Assembly: GCA_963281155.1 (NCBI GenBank)
Contig: CAUJLY010000001.1
Location: 1,116,001 to 1,180,000, forward strand
From: Rhabditophanes sp. KR3021
Lineage: Eukaryota > Nematoda > Chromadorea > Rhabditida > Alloionematidae
DNA length: 64,000 bases
Direction of reading: 5' to 3'
Shown: positions 1 to 15,000 of the stretch, piece after piece
Position numbering within the stretch: the stretch's first letter is position 1
Layout of the letters: each line of letters opens with the position of its first letter
Program-made: the position numbers and the translations under genes
Notes under the pieces: model-generated
Told to the model about the DNA's origin: nothing
The model's input: the letters and a program-made list of their open reading frames with translations, nothing else
Database searches by the model: none

Positions 1-3000
1 ATATTCATGATCTCGTCTGTTTTGGTGGTTGATTGTAAATCTCCATAGTAAGGTTCGCTTGAAGGATAATCAGCATGAGTTTTCTTAAATAGACTTGTAA
101 TCTTAGAAGAAAGTTTCTTTGATTTTTCAGGTGTTTCTGGGATTACAGTTTCTTCAACAAGTACTTGCTCAAGAGTTGGTTTCAAATTGTATGAACCATC
201 GTGGTAGGTGTAAACTCTTGAATTCAGAGGAAGATCCAAAATGTCTTCGGATTTGGGTGTTGAGTATACTTCCCCATAATACGGTGTAGTGGATGGATAT
301 TTATCGTGCTTGTTATGCGAAAATAGGCCGGAGATGATTCCTCCAACTGATCTTCCTTTTCCAGGAATAGCTTCATCCTCAGTTGGTTCAATTATTTCTT
401 TTTTAACAGATTTAAGCTGATCGTAGTAGCCAACGTGCCTTTCAGGAACGTAAATATTAATATTTTCAGTTGAAATGTCATGAGTTTTATCAGTAGAATC
501 TAATGGGCCAGTGTAAGCCTCTTCCGTTTTTGGAAAATCATAATGTGAAGAGGATGTTTTGAAAAAGTGCAATATTGTTCCAGAAACAGCCTTTCCTTTG
601 TCTTGGATGTTCTCACCAAATTCAGTAGCGGGTTCGTTTTGGGTTGGTTCTCTTGATTGAACGTGATCATCTGAAGTTCCATGGTGGTAAACTGTTGAAA
701 ATTCAGTAATAGGAAGAGTATCTAAATCTTGGGCTTTTCCAGTTTCATCTAATCTTCCTAAATAAGGAGAATGATCAAATTCATCTGGGTGCTTTCCTTT
801 CTTGAATAAACCAGATAAGAATGTACCACCTTTTTTATCCAAATCCTGGCTTGGTTCTCTTTCAATAGTGGTTGTCTTAGCTGGAGTAAGTTGATCGTAG
901 AAGCCTGGATGTCTCAAAGGTACTTGAGTATCAATTTCTTCTGGATACAATTCCTCATCTTTATCAGTCAACTTAACTTCACCTAGATAAAGTTCAGATT
1001 GTGGATAGTCATCGTGCTTATTTTTAGAAAACAAGCTTGACAAAAAGCCTCCTGATTTTGGTTTATTATCCAAATCTTGACTAGGTTCTCGTTCAATTTT
1101 AGTATCTTTTGGAGCCACAATTTTATCATAATGGCCAACATCGTATTTAGCTGAATAGAGGTCAATCGGTTCAGTAGAAAGATCTTCAGCTTTGCCGGTT
1201 TCAGACAATTGACCAATATAAAGTTCTGAACTTGGGTAGTCGCTTTGATGAGATGGTTTAAAGAATCCACTAATTTTGGATGAAATTCCATGAGCTTTTT
1301 CTTGAATTTCGTCAACAAAGTCAGTACTTGGTTGTCTTTTAACTTTTTCTTCCTTCTCAGGAACATGATCTGCACTGACCCCAGAATGATAAACTTGAGA
1401 GTAGTCGTGTAATGGTAATTCTTGTAAATTTTTAGCTTTCTCTGTACTATCAACAGGTCCATCGTGATAATAGGTTGGTGGATATTCTTGATCCTTATTT
1501 CCAGAAAAGAATCCCGTGATTTTAGCTCCTACTGATTTTCCTTTTTCCGTAACAATTTCACCAATATCTTGACTTGGTCTTCTTTCAATTGTCGATGTTT
1601 TAACAGGAATAAGTGTATCATAGAAGCCAACATGTCTTTCTGGAACATGATGATCAATTGGTTCGGCATCAAGCTCATTTGATTTGGCAGTGTTTACTAA
1701 CGGACCTTCGTAAACATCATAAGGGTAGTCATGATGCGCCGATGAACGCTTGAAGAAGCTGGTTATCTTGGCCGAAACCGATTTGCCTGAATCTTTGATA
1801 GGGCCAAGTAGATCGGAAGGCTCTTTTTGAATGTGTTCTTTTGGCTCAACAAAATCATCTGAAGTTCCGTGGTGGTAAATTGTTGAAAATTCAGTAATAG
1901 GAAGAGTATCCAAATCTTGGGCTTTTCCAGTTTCTTCTAGTCTTCCTAAATAGGGAGAATGATCAAACCCATCTGGGTGTTTTCCTTTCTTGAATAAACC
2001 AGATAAGAATGTACCACCTTTTTCTTTTTTATCCAAATCCTGGCTTGGTTCTCTTTCAATTGTCGATGTTTTAACTGGAGTAAGCTGATCATAGAAGCCC
2101 GGATGTCTCAAAGGTACTTGAGTATCAATTTCTTCTGGATACAATTCCTCATCTTTATCAGTCAACTTAACTTCACCTAGATAAAGTTCAGATTGTGGAT
2201 AGTCATCGTGTTTATTTTTAGAAAACAAGCTTGACAAAAATCCTCCTGATTTTGGTTTATTATCCAAATCTTGACTAGGTTCTCGTTCAATTTTAGTATC
2301 TTTTGGAGCCACAATTTTATCATAATGGCCAACATCGTATTTAGCTGAATAGAGGTCAATCGGTTCAGTAGAAAGATCTTCAGCTTTGCCGGTTTCAGAC
2401 AATTGACCAATATAAAGTTCTGAACTTGGGTAGTCGCTTTGATGAGATGGTTTAAAGAATCCACTAATTTTGGATGAAATTCCATGAGCTTTTTCTTGAA
2501 TTTCGTCAACAAAGTCAGTACTTGGTTGTCTTTTAACTTTTTCTTCCTTCTCAGGAACATGATCTGCACTAACTCCAGAATGATAAACTTGGGAGTAGTC
2601 GTGTAATGGTAATTCTTCCAAATTCTTGGATTTATCTGTAGCATCTACAGGTCCATCGTAATAGTATGTTTGTGGGTATTCAGAATGTTTGTCTGTTTTG
2701 AAGAGGCCAGTTATCTTAGCACCCACCGATTTTCCTTTGTCTTTGATGGCTTCTCCAATATCCTGGCTTTGTTCTCTTTCGATCGTTGCAGCTTTTTTAA
2801 GAGGCGTAAGGTGATCGTAATAACCAACGTGTCTTTCAGGAACGTGATGTTCAATTGGTTCAGAATCAAATTCGTTCAATTTAAAGGTACTTTGAAGAGG
2901 GAGATTATATGGTGCTTCAACCGGATAATCTTGTGGTGGAGATCTTTTGAAAATACCAGAAATAATTCCTCCAATATGTTTTCCTTTTGACTCCAAATCG

Positions 3001-6000
3001 CTACTTTCCTCACTTCCAACTTTAGTTTCTTTTGGAGTTTCAATTTTATCGTAATATCCAAGATGGCGAGTTGGGACATGGGCATCAATTGGTTGAGAAT
3101 CCAATTCGTTTGATTTATCAACACATTCAACTGCGCCAACATACAATTCGGATTTTGGGAAATTGTCATGAGGAGACTTTTTGAAGAATCCACTTATTTT
3201 GGATGAAATACCTTGAACTTTGTCTTGAATATTATCGCCAAATTCAGTACCGGGTTTGTTTTGGGTTGTTGGTTCTCTTGATTGGACATGATCATCTGAA
3301 GTTCCGGAGTGGTAAACTGTTGAAAATTCAGTAATAGGAAGAGTATCCAAATCTTGGGCTTTTCCAGTTTCATCTAATCTTCCTAAATAAGGAGAATGAT
3401 CAAATTGATCTGGATGTTTTTCTTTCTTGAATAAACCAGATAAGAATGTACCACCTTTTTCTTTTTTATCCAAATCCTGGCTTGGTTCTTTTTCAATTGT
3501 TGCTGTTTTAAGTGGAGTAAGTGTGTCATAAAAGCCAACATGTCTTTCTGGAACATGATGGTCAATTGGTTCGGCATCAAGCTCATTTGATTTGGCGGTG
3601 TCCACTAACGGACCTTCGTAGACATCACGTGGATAATCATGAGTTGAATCTCTTTTGAAGAAGCTTGTGATCTTGGCCGAAACTAATTTCTTGGAGTCAT
3701 GAACTGGTTCAAGGATGTCTGAAGTTTCCTTCGGTTCAGCATGAGTAAAGCTAGTCCCTTCATGGTATTTTGCAGCAAATTGATCAATCGGTAGAGATTC
3801 TAAATCACTAGCTTTTCCAGTTTCTTCTAGACTTCCCAAATAAGGTGAATGATCAAATCCATCTGGGTGCTTTCCTTTCTTGAATAAACCAGATAAGAAT
3901 GTACCACCTTTTTCTTTTTTATCCAAATCCTGGCTTGGTTCTCTTTCAATTGTCGATGTTTTAACTGGAGTAAGCTGATCATAGAAGCCTGGATGTCTTT
4001 CAGGAACATAACCATCAATTGGTTCTCCATCCAGTTCATTGAATTTGGAGGTGCTTTCGAGAGGACCGTCGTACTTTGTTTCGTCCAAGTTGTATTTCTT
4101 TTCTTTCTTGAAAAATCCTGAAATAACTCCACTAACTGATTTACCCTTACTTTCAAAATCCACACTTTCTTCCCTTTGAATAGGCTCGTCCAACGGTTTT
4201 AATTTGTCATAGTGACCAACATCATACTTAGCTGAATAGAGGTCAATCGGTTCAGTAGAAAGATCATGCTTTTTATCAGTAGATTCTAAGACACCAGTAT
4301 ACGGTTGTTCTGCTTTAGGGTAGTTATCGTGAGTCTTTTTAAAGAAACTCGTAATTTTAGCAGAAACTGATTTTGTAGTATCATGAATGGGTTCAAGAAG
4401 GTCCGAACTTTCTTTTTCAATATGATCCTTGGGTTGAACGTGATCATCTGAAGTTCCTTGATGATATACAGTTGAAAATTGATCAATTGGAAGAGTATCT
4501 AAATCTTGGGCTTTTCCAGTTTCATCTAATCTTCCTAAGTAAGGAGAATGATCAAATTGATCTGGATGTTTATCTTTTTTGAATAGGCCAGATAAAAATC
4601 CACCGCTTTTTTCTTTTCCGAATTCTTCAGTGGGTTCTTTTTCAACTTTTACTTCCTTTGGTACTACTAACTCATCATAATGCCCAACATCATACTTAGC
4701 GGAGTAAAGTTCGATTGGCTCAGTTGAAATATCAGTAGATTTTTCCGTTTCCGATAACACACCTTCAAACACTTCTGAAGTAGGGTATTGTTGGTGTTTC
4801 TTCTTACCAAATAGACCAGTAATTTTCGAAGAAATGCCCTGAGCTTTATCTTGAATGTCGTCAACAAAGTCAGTACTTGGTTGTCTTTTAACCTTTTCTT
4901 CCTTCTCAGGAACATGATCTGCACTAACTCCAGAGTGATAGACTTGAGAATAGTCTTGTAAGGGCAAACCATCCAAATCCTTTGATTTATCTGTAGCATC
5001 TACAGGTCCATCGTAATAGTATGTTTGTGGGTATTCAGAATGTTTGTCTGCTTTGAAGAGGCCAGTTATCTTAGCACCCACTGATTTTCCTTTGTCTTTG
5101 ATGGCTTCTCCAATATCCTGGCTTTGTTCTCTTTCGATCGTTGCAGCTTTTTTAAGAGGCGTAAGATGATTGTAATAACCAACGTGTCTTTCAGGAACGT
5201 GATGTTCAATTGGTTCAGAATCAAATTCGTTCAATTTAAAGGTACTTTGAAGAGGGAGATTATATGGTGCTTCAACCGGATAATCTTGTGGTGGAGATCT
5301 TTTGAAAATACCAGAAATAATTCCTCCAATATGTTTTCCCTTTGACTCCAAATCGCTACTTTCCTCACTTCCAACTTTAGTTTCTTTTGGAGTTTCAATT
5401 TTATCGTAATATCCAAGATGGCGAGTTGGAACATGGGCATCAATTGGTTGAGAATCCAATTCGTTTGATTTATCAACACATTCAACTGCGCCAACATACA
5501 ATTCGGATTTTGGGAAATTGTCATGAGGAGACTTTTTGAAGAATCCACTTATTTTGGATGAAATACCTTGAACTTTGTCTTGAATATTATCGCCAAATTC
5601 AGTACCGGGTTTGTTTTGGGTTGTTGGTTCTCTTGATTGGACATGATCATCTGAAGTTCCGGAGTGGTAAACTGTTGAAAATTCAGTAATAGGAAGAGTA
5701 TCTAAATCTTGGGCTTTTCCAGTTTCTTCTAGTCTTCCCAAATAGGGAGAATGATCAAATTGATCTGGATGTTTGTCTTTTTTGAATAAACCAGATAAGA
5801 ATGTACCACCTTTTTTATCCAAATCCTGGCTTGGTTCTCTTTCAATAGTGGTTGTCTTAACTGGAGTAAGTTGATCGTAGAAGCCTGGATGTCTTTCAGG
5901 GACATAACTATCAATTGGTTCTCCATCCAGTTCACTGAATTTGGAGGTGCTTTCGAGAGGACCGTCGTACTTTGTTTCGTCCAAGTTGTATTTCTTTTCT

Positions 6001-9000
6001 TTCTTGAAAAATCCTGAAATAACTCCACTAACTGATTTACCCTTACTTTCAAAATCTACACTTTCTTCCCTTTGAATAGGCTCATCCAACGGTTTTAATT
6101 TGTCATAGTGACCAACATCATACTTAGCTGAATAAAGGTCGATTGGCTGGGTAGAAAGATCTTCAGCTTTGCCGGTTTCAGACAATTGACCAATATAAAG
6201 TTCTGAACTTGGATAGTCGTTTTGATGAGATGGTTTAAAGAATCCACTAATTTTGGATGAAATTCCATGAGCTTTTTCTTGAATGTCGTCAACAAAGTCA
6301 GTACTTGGTTGTCTTTTAACCTTTTCTTCCTTCACTGGAACAAAGTCGAAACTAATTCCAGAGTGATAGACTTGAGAATAGTCTTGTAAGGGCAAACCAT
6401 CCAAATCCTTTGATTTATCTGTAGCATCTACAGGTCCATCGTAATAGTATGTTTGTGGGTATTCAGAATGTTTGTCTGCTTTGAAGAGGCCAGTTATCTT
6501 AGCACCCACTGATTTTCCTTTGTCTTTGATGGCTTCTCCAATATCCTGGCTTTGTTCTCTTTCGATCGTTGCAGCTTTTTTAAGAGGCGTAAGGTGATCG
6601 TAATGACCAACGTGTCTTTCAGGAACGTGATGCTCAATTGGTTCAGGATTGAGTTCACTCGACTTATGAGTATCAACTAAAGGACCTTCATAAACATCAT
6701 AAGGGTAGTCATGATGCGCCGATGAACGCTTGAAGAAGCTGGTTATCTTGGCCGAAACCGATTTGCCTGAATCTTTGATAGGGCCAAGTAGATCGGAAGG
6801 CTCTTTTTGAATGTGTTCTTTTGGCTCAACAAAATCATCTGAAGTTCCTTGATGATATACAGTTGAAAATTGATCAATTGGAAGAGTATCTAAATCTTGG
6901 GCTTTTCCAGTTTCATCTAATCTTCCTAAATAAGGAGAATGATCAAATTCATCTGGGTGCTTTCCTTTCTTGAATAAACCAGATAAGAATGTACCACCTT
7001 TTTTATCCAAATCCTGGCTTGGTTCTCTTTCAATAGTGGTTGTCTTAGCTGGAGTAAGTTGATCGTAGAAGCCTGGATGTCTCAAAGGTACTTGAGTATC
7101 AATTTCTTCTGGATACAATTCCTCATCTTTATCAGTCAACTTAACTTCACCTAGATAAAGTTCAGATTGTGGATAGTCATCGTGCTTATTTTTAGAAAAC
7201 AAGCTTGACAAAAAGCCTCCTGATTTTGGTTTATTATCCAAATCTTGACTAGGTTCTCGTTCAATTTTAGTATCTTTTGGAGCCACAATTTTATCATAAT
7301 GGCCAACATCGTATTTAGCTGAATAGAGGTCAATCGGTTCAGTAGAAAGATCTTCAGCTTTGCCAGTTTCAGACAATTGACCAATATAAAGTTCTGAACT
7401 TGGGTAGTCGCTTTGATGAGATGGTTTAAAGAATCCACTAATTTTGGATGAAATTCCATAAGCCTTTTCTTGAATGTCGTCAACAAAGTCAGTACTTGGT
7501 TGTCTTTTAACCTTTTCTTCCTTCTCAGGAACATGATCTGCACTGACCCCAGAATGATAAACTTGAGAGTAGTCGTGTAATGGTAATTCTTGTAAATTTT
7601 TAGCTTTTTCTGTACTATCAACAGGTCCGTCGTGATAATAGGTTGGTGGATATTCTTGATCCTTATTTCCAGAAAAGAATCCTGTGATTTTAGCTCCTAT
7701 TGATTTTCCTTTTTCCGTAACAATTTCACCAATATCTTGGCTTGGTCTTCTTTCAATAGTGGTTGTTTTAACAGGAGTAAGTGTATCATAGAAGCCAACA
7801 TGTCTTTCTGGAACATGATGATCAATTGGTTCGGCATCAAGCTCATTTGATTTGGCAGTGTTTACTAACGGACCTTCGTAAACATCATAAGGGTAGTCAT
7901 GATGCGCCGATGAACGCTTGAAGAAGCTGGTTATCTTGGCCGAAACCGATTTGCCTGAATCTTTGATAGGGTCAAGTAGATCGGAAGGTTCTTTTTGAAT
8001 GTGTTCTTTTGGCTCAACAAAATCATCTGAAGTTCCGTGGTGGTAAATTGTTGAAAATTCAGTAATAGGAAGAGTATCCAAATCTTGGGCTTTTCCAGTT
8101 TCATCTAATCTTCCTAAGTAAGGAGAATGATCAAATTGATCTGGATGTTTGTCTTTCTTGAATAAACCAGATAAGAATGTACCACCTTTTTTATCCAAAT
8201 CCTGGCTTGGTTCTCTTTCAATAGTGGTTGTCTTAACTGGAGTAAGTTGATCGTAGAAGCCTGGATGTCTCAAAGGTACTTGAGTATCAATTTCTTCTGG
8301 ATACAATTCCTCATCTTTATCAGTCAACTTAACTTCACCTAGATAAAGTTCAGATTGTGGATAGTCATCGTGTTTATTTTTAGAAAACAAGCTTGACAAA
8401 AATCCTCCTGATTTTGGTTTATTATCCAAATCTTGACTAGGTTCTCGTTCAATTTTAGTATCTTTTGGAGCCACAATTTTATCATAATGGCCAACATCGT
8501 ATTTAGCTGAATAGAGGTCAATCGGTTCAGTAGAAAGATCTTCAGCTTTGCCGGTTTCAGACAATTGACCAATATAAAGTTCTGAACTTGGATAGTCGCT
8601 TTGATGAGATGGTTTAAAGAATCCACTGATTTTGGATGAAATTCCATAAGCCTTTTCTTGAATGTCGTCAACAAAGTCAGTACTTGGTTGTCTTTTAACC
8701 TTTTCTTCCTTCTCAGGAACATGATCTGCACTAACTCCAGAGTGATAGACTTGAGAATAGTCTTGTAAGGGCAAACCATCCAAATCCTTTGATTTATCTG
8801 TAGCATCTACAGGTCCATCGTAATAGTATGTTTGTGGGTATTCAGAATGTTTGTCTGCTTTGAAGAGGCCAGTTATCTTAGCACCCACTGATTTTCCTTT
8901 GTCTTTGATGGCTTCTCCAATATCCTGGCTTTGTTCTCTTTCGATCGTTGCAGCTTTTTTAAGAGGCGTAAGATGATTGTAATAACCAACGTGTCTTTCA

Positions 9001-12000
9001 GGAACGTGATGTTCAATTGGTTCAGAATCAAATTCGTTCAATTTAAAGGTACTTTGAAGAGGGAGATTATATGGTGCTTCAACCGGATAATCTTGTGGTG
9101 GAGATCTTTTGAAAATACCAGAAATAATTCCTCCAATATGTTTTCCCTTTGACTCCAAATCGCTACTTTCCTCACTTCCAACTTTAGTTTCTTTTGGAGT
9201 TTCAATTTTATCGTAATATCCAAGATGGCGAGTTGGAACATGGGCATCAATTGGTTGAGAATCCAATTCGTTTGATTTATCAACACATTCAACTGCGCCA
9301 ACATACAATTCGGATTTTGGGAAATTGTCATGAGGAGACTTTTTGAAGAATCCACTTATTTTGGATGAAATACCTTGAACTTTGTCTTGAATATTATCGC
9401 CAAATTCAGTACCGGGTTTGTTTTGGGTTGTTGGTTCTCTTGATTGGACATGATCATCTGAAGTTCCGGAGTGGTAAACTGTTGAAAATTCAGTAATAGG
9501 AAGAGTATCTAAATCTTGGGCTTTTCCAGTTTCTTCTAGTCTTCCCAAATAGGGAGAATGATCAAATTGATCTGGATGTTTGTCTTTTTTGAATAAACCA
9601 GATAAGAATGTACCACCTTTTTTATCCAAATCCTGGCTTGGTTCTCTTTCAATAGTGGTTGTCTTAACTGGAGTAAGTTGATCGTAGAAGCCTGGATGTC
9701 TCAAAGGTACTTGAGTATCAATTGGTTCTCCATCCAGTTCACTGAATTTGGAGGTGCTTTCGAGAGGACCGTCGTACTTTGTTTCGTCCAAGTTGTATTT
9801 CTTTTCTTTCTTGAAAAATCCTGAAATAACTCCACTAACTGATTTACCCTTACTTTCAAAATCTACACTTTCTTCCCTTTGAATAGGCTCATCCAACGGT
9901 TTTAATTTGTCATAGTGACCAACATCATACTTAGCTGAATAAAGGTCGATTGGCTGGGTAGAAAGATTTTCAGCTTTGCCGGTTTCAGACAATTGACCAA
10001 TATAAAGTTCTGAACTTGGATAGTCACTTTGATGAGATGGTTTAAAGAATCCACTAATTTTGGATGAAATTCCATGAGCTTTTTCTTGAATTTCGTCAAC
10101 AAAGTCAGTACTTGGTTGTCTTTTAACTTTTTCTTCCTTCTCAGGAACATGATCTGCACTAACTCCAGAATGATAAACTTCAGAATAATTGTGCAATGGC
10201 AATTCTTCCAAATTCTTAGATTTATCTGTACTATCAACAGGTCCGTCGTAATATTCGGGTGAAGGATATTTTTCATGTTTGTTTCCAGAAAAGAATCCCG
10301 TGATTTTAGCTCCTACTGACTTTCCTTTTTCAGTTAAAAGTTCGCCAATATCCTGGCTTGGTTCTCTTTCAATTGTTGCTGTTTTAAGTGGAATAAGTGT
10401 ATCATAAAAGCCAACGTGTCTTTCTGGAACATGATGATCAATTGGTTCGGCATCAAGCTCATTTGATTTGGCAGTGTTTACTAACGGACCTTCGTAAACA
10501 TCATAAGGGTAGTCATGATGCGCCGATGAACGCTTGAAGAAGCTGGTTATCTTGGCCGAAACCGATTTGCCTGAATCTTTGATAGGGTCAAGTAGATCGG
10601 AAGGTTCTTTTTGAATGTGTTCTTTTGGCTCAACAAAATCATCTGAAGTTCCGTGGTGGTAAACTGTTGAAAATTCAGTAATAGGAAGAGTATCTAAATC
10701 TTGGGCTTTTCCAGTTTCTTCTAGTCTTCCCAAATAGGGAGAATGATCAAATTGATCTGGATGTTTGTCTTTTTTGAATAAACCAGATAAGAATGTACCA
10801 CCTTTTTTATCCAAATCCTGGCTTGGTTCTCTTTCAATAGTGGTTGTTTTAACAGGAGTAAGTTTATCGTAATGACCAACATGTCTTTCTGGAACGAAAT
10901 GATCAATTGGTTGACCATCTAATTCACTTGATTTTGTAGTATCGACTAGTGGTCCTTCATAAACATCACGTGGATAATCATGAGTTGAATCTCTTTTGAA
11001 GAAGCTTGTGATCTTGGCCGAAACTAATTTCTTGGAGTCATGAACTGGTTCAAAGATGTCTGAAGTTTCTTTTGGGTCAGCATGAGTAAAGCTAGTCCCT
11101 TCATGGTATTTTGCAGCAAATTGGTCAATCGGTAGAGATTCTAAATCACTAGCTTTTCCAGTTTCATCTAGACTTCCCAAATAGGGAGAATGATCAAATT
11201 GATCTGGATGTTTGTCTTTCTTGAATAAACCAGATAAGAATGTACCACCTTTTTCTCTTTTATCCAAATCCTGGCTTGGTTCTCTTTCAATTGTCGATGT
11301 TTTAACTGGAGTAAGCTGATCATAGAAGCCTGGATGTCTTTCAGGAACATAACCATCAATTGGTTCTCCATCCAGTTCATTGAATTTGGAGGTGCTTTCG
11401 AGAGGACCGTCGTACTTTGTTTCGTCCAAGTTGTATTTCTTTTCTTTCTTGAAAAATCCTGAAATAACTCCACTAACTGATTTACCCTTACTTTCAAAAT
11501 CCACACTTTCTTCCCTTTGAATGGGTTCTTCGTTAGGTTTCAATTTGTCGTAATGTCCAATATCATACTTAGCTGAGTAAAGGTCAATCGGTTCAGTAGA
11601 AAGATCATGCTTTTTATCAGTAGATTCTAAGACACCGGTATACGGTTGTTCTGCTTTAGGGTAGTTATCGTGAGTCTTTTTAAAGAAACTCGTAATTTTA
11701 GCAGAAACTGATTTTGTAGTATCATGAATGGGTTCAAGAAGGTCCAAACTTTCTTTTTCAATATGATTCTTGGGTTGAACGTGATCATCTGAAGTTCCAT
11801 GGTGGTAAACTGTTGAAAATTCAGTAATAGGAAGAGTATCTAAATCTTGGGCTTTTCCAGTTTCATCTAGTCTTCCTAAATAGGGAGAATGATCAAATCC
11901 ATCTGGATGTTTATCTTTTTTGAATAAACTAAATAAGAATGTACCACCTTTTTCTTTTTTATCCAAATCCTGGCTTGGTTCTCTTTCAATAGTGGTTGTC

Positions 12001-15000
12001 TTAACTGGAGTAAGTTGATCGTAGAAGCCTGGATGTCTCAAAGGTACTTGAGTATCAATTGGTTCTCCATCCAGTTCACTGAATTTGGAGGTGCTTTCGA
12101 GAGGACCGTCGTACTTTGTTTCGTCCAAGTTGTATTTCTTTTCTTTCTTGAAAAATCCTGAAATAACTCCACTAACTGATTTACCCTTACTTTCAAAATC
12201 TACACTTTCTTCCCTTTGAATAGGCTCATCCAACGGTTTTAATTTGTCATAGTGACCAACATCATACTTAGCTGAATAAAGGTCGATTGGCTGGGTAGAA
12301 AGATCTTCAGCTTTGCCGGTTTCAGACAATTGACCAATATAAAGTTCTGAACTTGGATAGTCGCTTTGATGAGATGGTTTAAAGAATCCGCTGATTTTGG
12401 ATGAAATTCCATGAGCTTTTTCTTGAATTTCGTCAACAAAGTCAGTACTTGGTTGTCTTTTAACTTTTTCTTCCTTCTCAGGAACATGATCTGCACTAAC
12501 TCCAGAATGATAAACTTGGGAGTAGTCGTGTAATGGTAATTCTTGTAAATTTTTAGCTTTCTCTGTACTATCAACAGGTCCGTCGTGATAATAGGTTGGT
12601 GGATATTCTTGATCCTTATTTCCAGAAAAGAATCCCGTGATTTTAGCTCCTACTGACTTTCCTTTTTCTGTAACAATTTCACCAATCTGTTCAGTTGGTT
12701 CTTTTTGGATTGTGTCAATTTTTACAGGTGTAAGTTTATCGTAATGACCAACATGTCTTTCTGGAACATGATGATCAATTGGTTCGGCATCAAGCTCATT
12801 TGATTTGGCAGTGTCCACTAACGGGCCTTCGTAGACATCACGTGGATAATCATGAGTTGAATCTCTTTTGAAGAAGCTTGTGATCTTGGCCGAAACTAAT
12901 TTCTTGGAGTCATGAACTGGTTCAGGGATGTCTGAAGTTTCTTTTGGGTCAGCATGAGTAAAGCTAGTCCCTTCATGGTATTTTGCAGCAAATTGGTCAA
13001 TCGGTAGAGATTCTAAATCACTAGCTTTTCCAGTTTCTTCTAGACTTCCCAAATAAGGTGAATGATCAAATCCATCTGGGTGCTTTCCTTTCTTGAATAA
13101 ACCAGATAAGAATGTACCACCTTTTTCTTTTTTATCCAAATCTTGGCTTGGTTCTCTTTCAATAGTGGTTGTCTTAGCTGGAGTAAGTTGATCATAAAAG
13201 CCCGGATGTCTCAAAGGTACTTGAGTATCAATTTCTTCTGGATACAATTCCTCATCTTTATCAGTCAACTTAACTTCACCTAGATAAAGTTCAGATTGTG
13301 GATAGTCATCGTGCTTATTTTTAGAAAACAAGCTTGACAAAAATCCTCCTGACTTTGGTTTATTATCCAAATCTTGACTAGGTTCTCGTTCAATTTTAGT
13401 ATCTTTTGGAGCCACAATTTTATCATAATGGCCAACATCGTATTTAGCTGAATAGAGGTCAATCGGTTCAGTAGAAAGATCTTCAGCTTTGCCGGTTTCA
13501 GATAATTGACCAATATAAAGTTCTGAACTTGGGTAGTCGCTTTGATGAGATGGTTTAAAGAATCCACTAATTTTGGATGAAATTCCATGAGCTTTTTCTT
13601 GAATTTCGTCAACAAAGTCAGTACTTGGTTGTCTTTTAACTTTTTCTTCCTTCTCAGGAACATGATCTGCACTGACCCCAGAATGATAAACTTGAGAGTA
13701 GTCGTGTAATGGTAATTCTTGTAAATTTTTAGCTTTTTCTGTACTATCAACAGGTCCATCGTGATAATAGGTTGGTGGATATTCTTGATCCTTATTTCCA
13801 GAAAAGAATCCCGTGATTTTAGCTCCTACTGACTTTCCTTTTTCTGTAACAATTTCACCAATCTGTTCAGTTGGTTCTTTTTGGATTGTGTCAATTTTTA
13901 CAGGTGTAAGTTGATCATAAAAGCCAACATGCCTTTCAGGAACATGATGATCAATTGGTTCGGCATCAAGTTCATTTGATTTGGCAGTGTCTACTAACGG
14001 ACCTTCGTAAACATCATAAGGGTAGTCATGATGCGCCGATGAACGCTTGAAGAAGCTGGTTATCTTGGCCGAAACCGATTTGCCTGAATCTTTGATAGGG
14101 CCAAGTAGATCGGAAGGCTCTTTTTGAATGTGTTCTTTTGGCTCAACAAAATCATCTGAAGTTCCGTGGTGGTAAACTGTTGAAAATTCAGTAATAGGAA
14201 GAGTATCTAAATCTTGGGCTTTTCCAGTTTCTTCTAGTCTTCCCAAATAGGGAGAATGATCAAATTGATCTGGATGTTTGTCTTTTTTGAATAAACCAGA
14301 TAAGAATGTACCACCTTTTTTATCCAAATCCTGGCTTGGTTCTCTTTCAATAGTGGTTGTCTTAACTGGAGTAAGTTGATCGTAGAAGCCTGGATGTCTT
14401 TCAGGGACATAACTATCAATTGGTTCTCCATCCAGTTCACTGAATTTGGAGGTGCTTTCGAGAGGACCGTCGTACTTTGTTTCGTCCAAGTTGTATTTCT
14501 TTTCTTTCTTGAAAAATCCTGAAATAACTCCACTAACTGATTTACCCTTACTTTCAAAATCTACACTTTCTTCCCTTTGAATAGGCTCATCCAACGGTTT
14601 TAATTTGTCATAGTGACCAACATCATACTTAGCTGAATAAAGGTCGATTGGCTGGGTAGAAAGATCTTCAGCTTTGCCGGTTTCAGACAATTGACCAATA
14701 TAAAGTTCTGAACTTGGATAGTCGTTTTGATGAGATGGTTTAAAGAATCCACTAATTTTGGATGAAATTCCATGAGCTTTTTCTTGAATGTCGTCAACAA
14801 AGTCAGTACTTGGTTGTCTTTTAACCTTTTCTTCCTTCACTGGAACAAAGTCGAAACTAATTCCAGAGTGATAGACTTGAGAATAGTCTTGTAAGGGCAA
14901 ACCATCCAAATCCTTTGATTTATCTGTAGCATCTACAGGTCCATCGTAATAGTATGTTTGTGGGTATTCAGAATGTTTGTCTGCTTTGAAGAGGCCAGTT

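Noticed and set aside
983..1462. 159-codon minus-strand ORF and dozens like it in 1-25000
   Set aside because: They recur wherever the same module recurs, in the +1 frame of the giant ORF. They are shadows of the coding repeats.
2670..2990. Plus-strand ORFs opposite the repeat array
   Set aside because: Antisense shadows; they repeat with the module and have no independent features.
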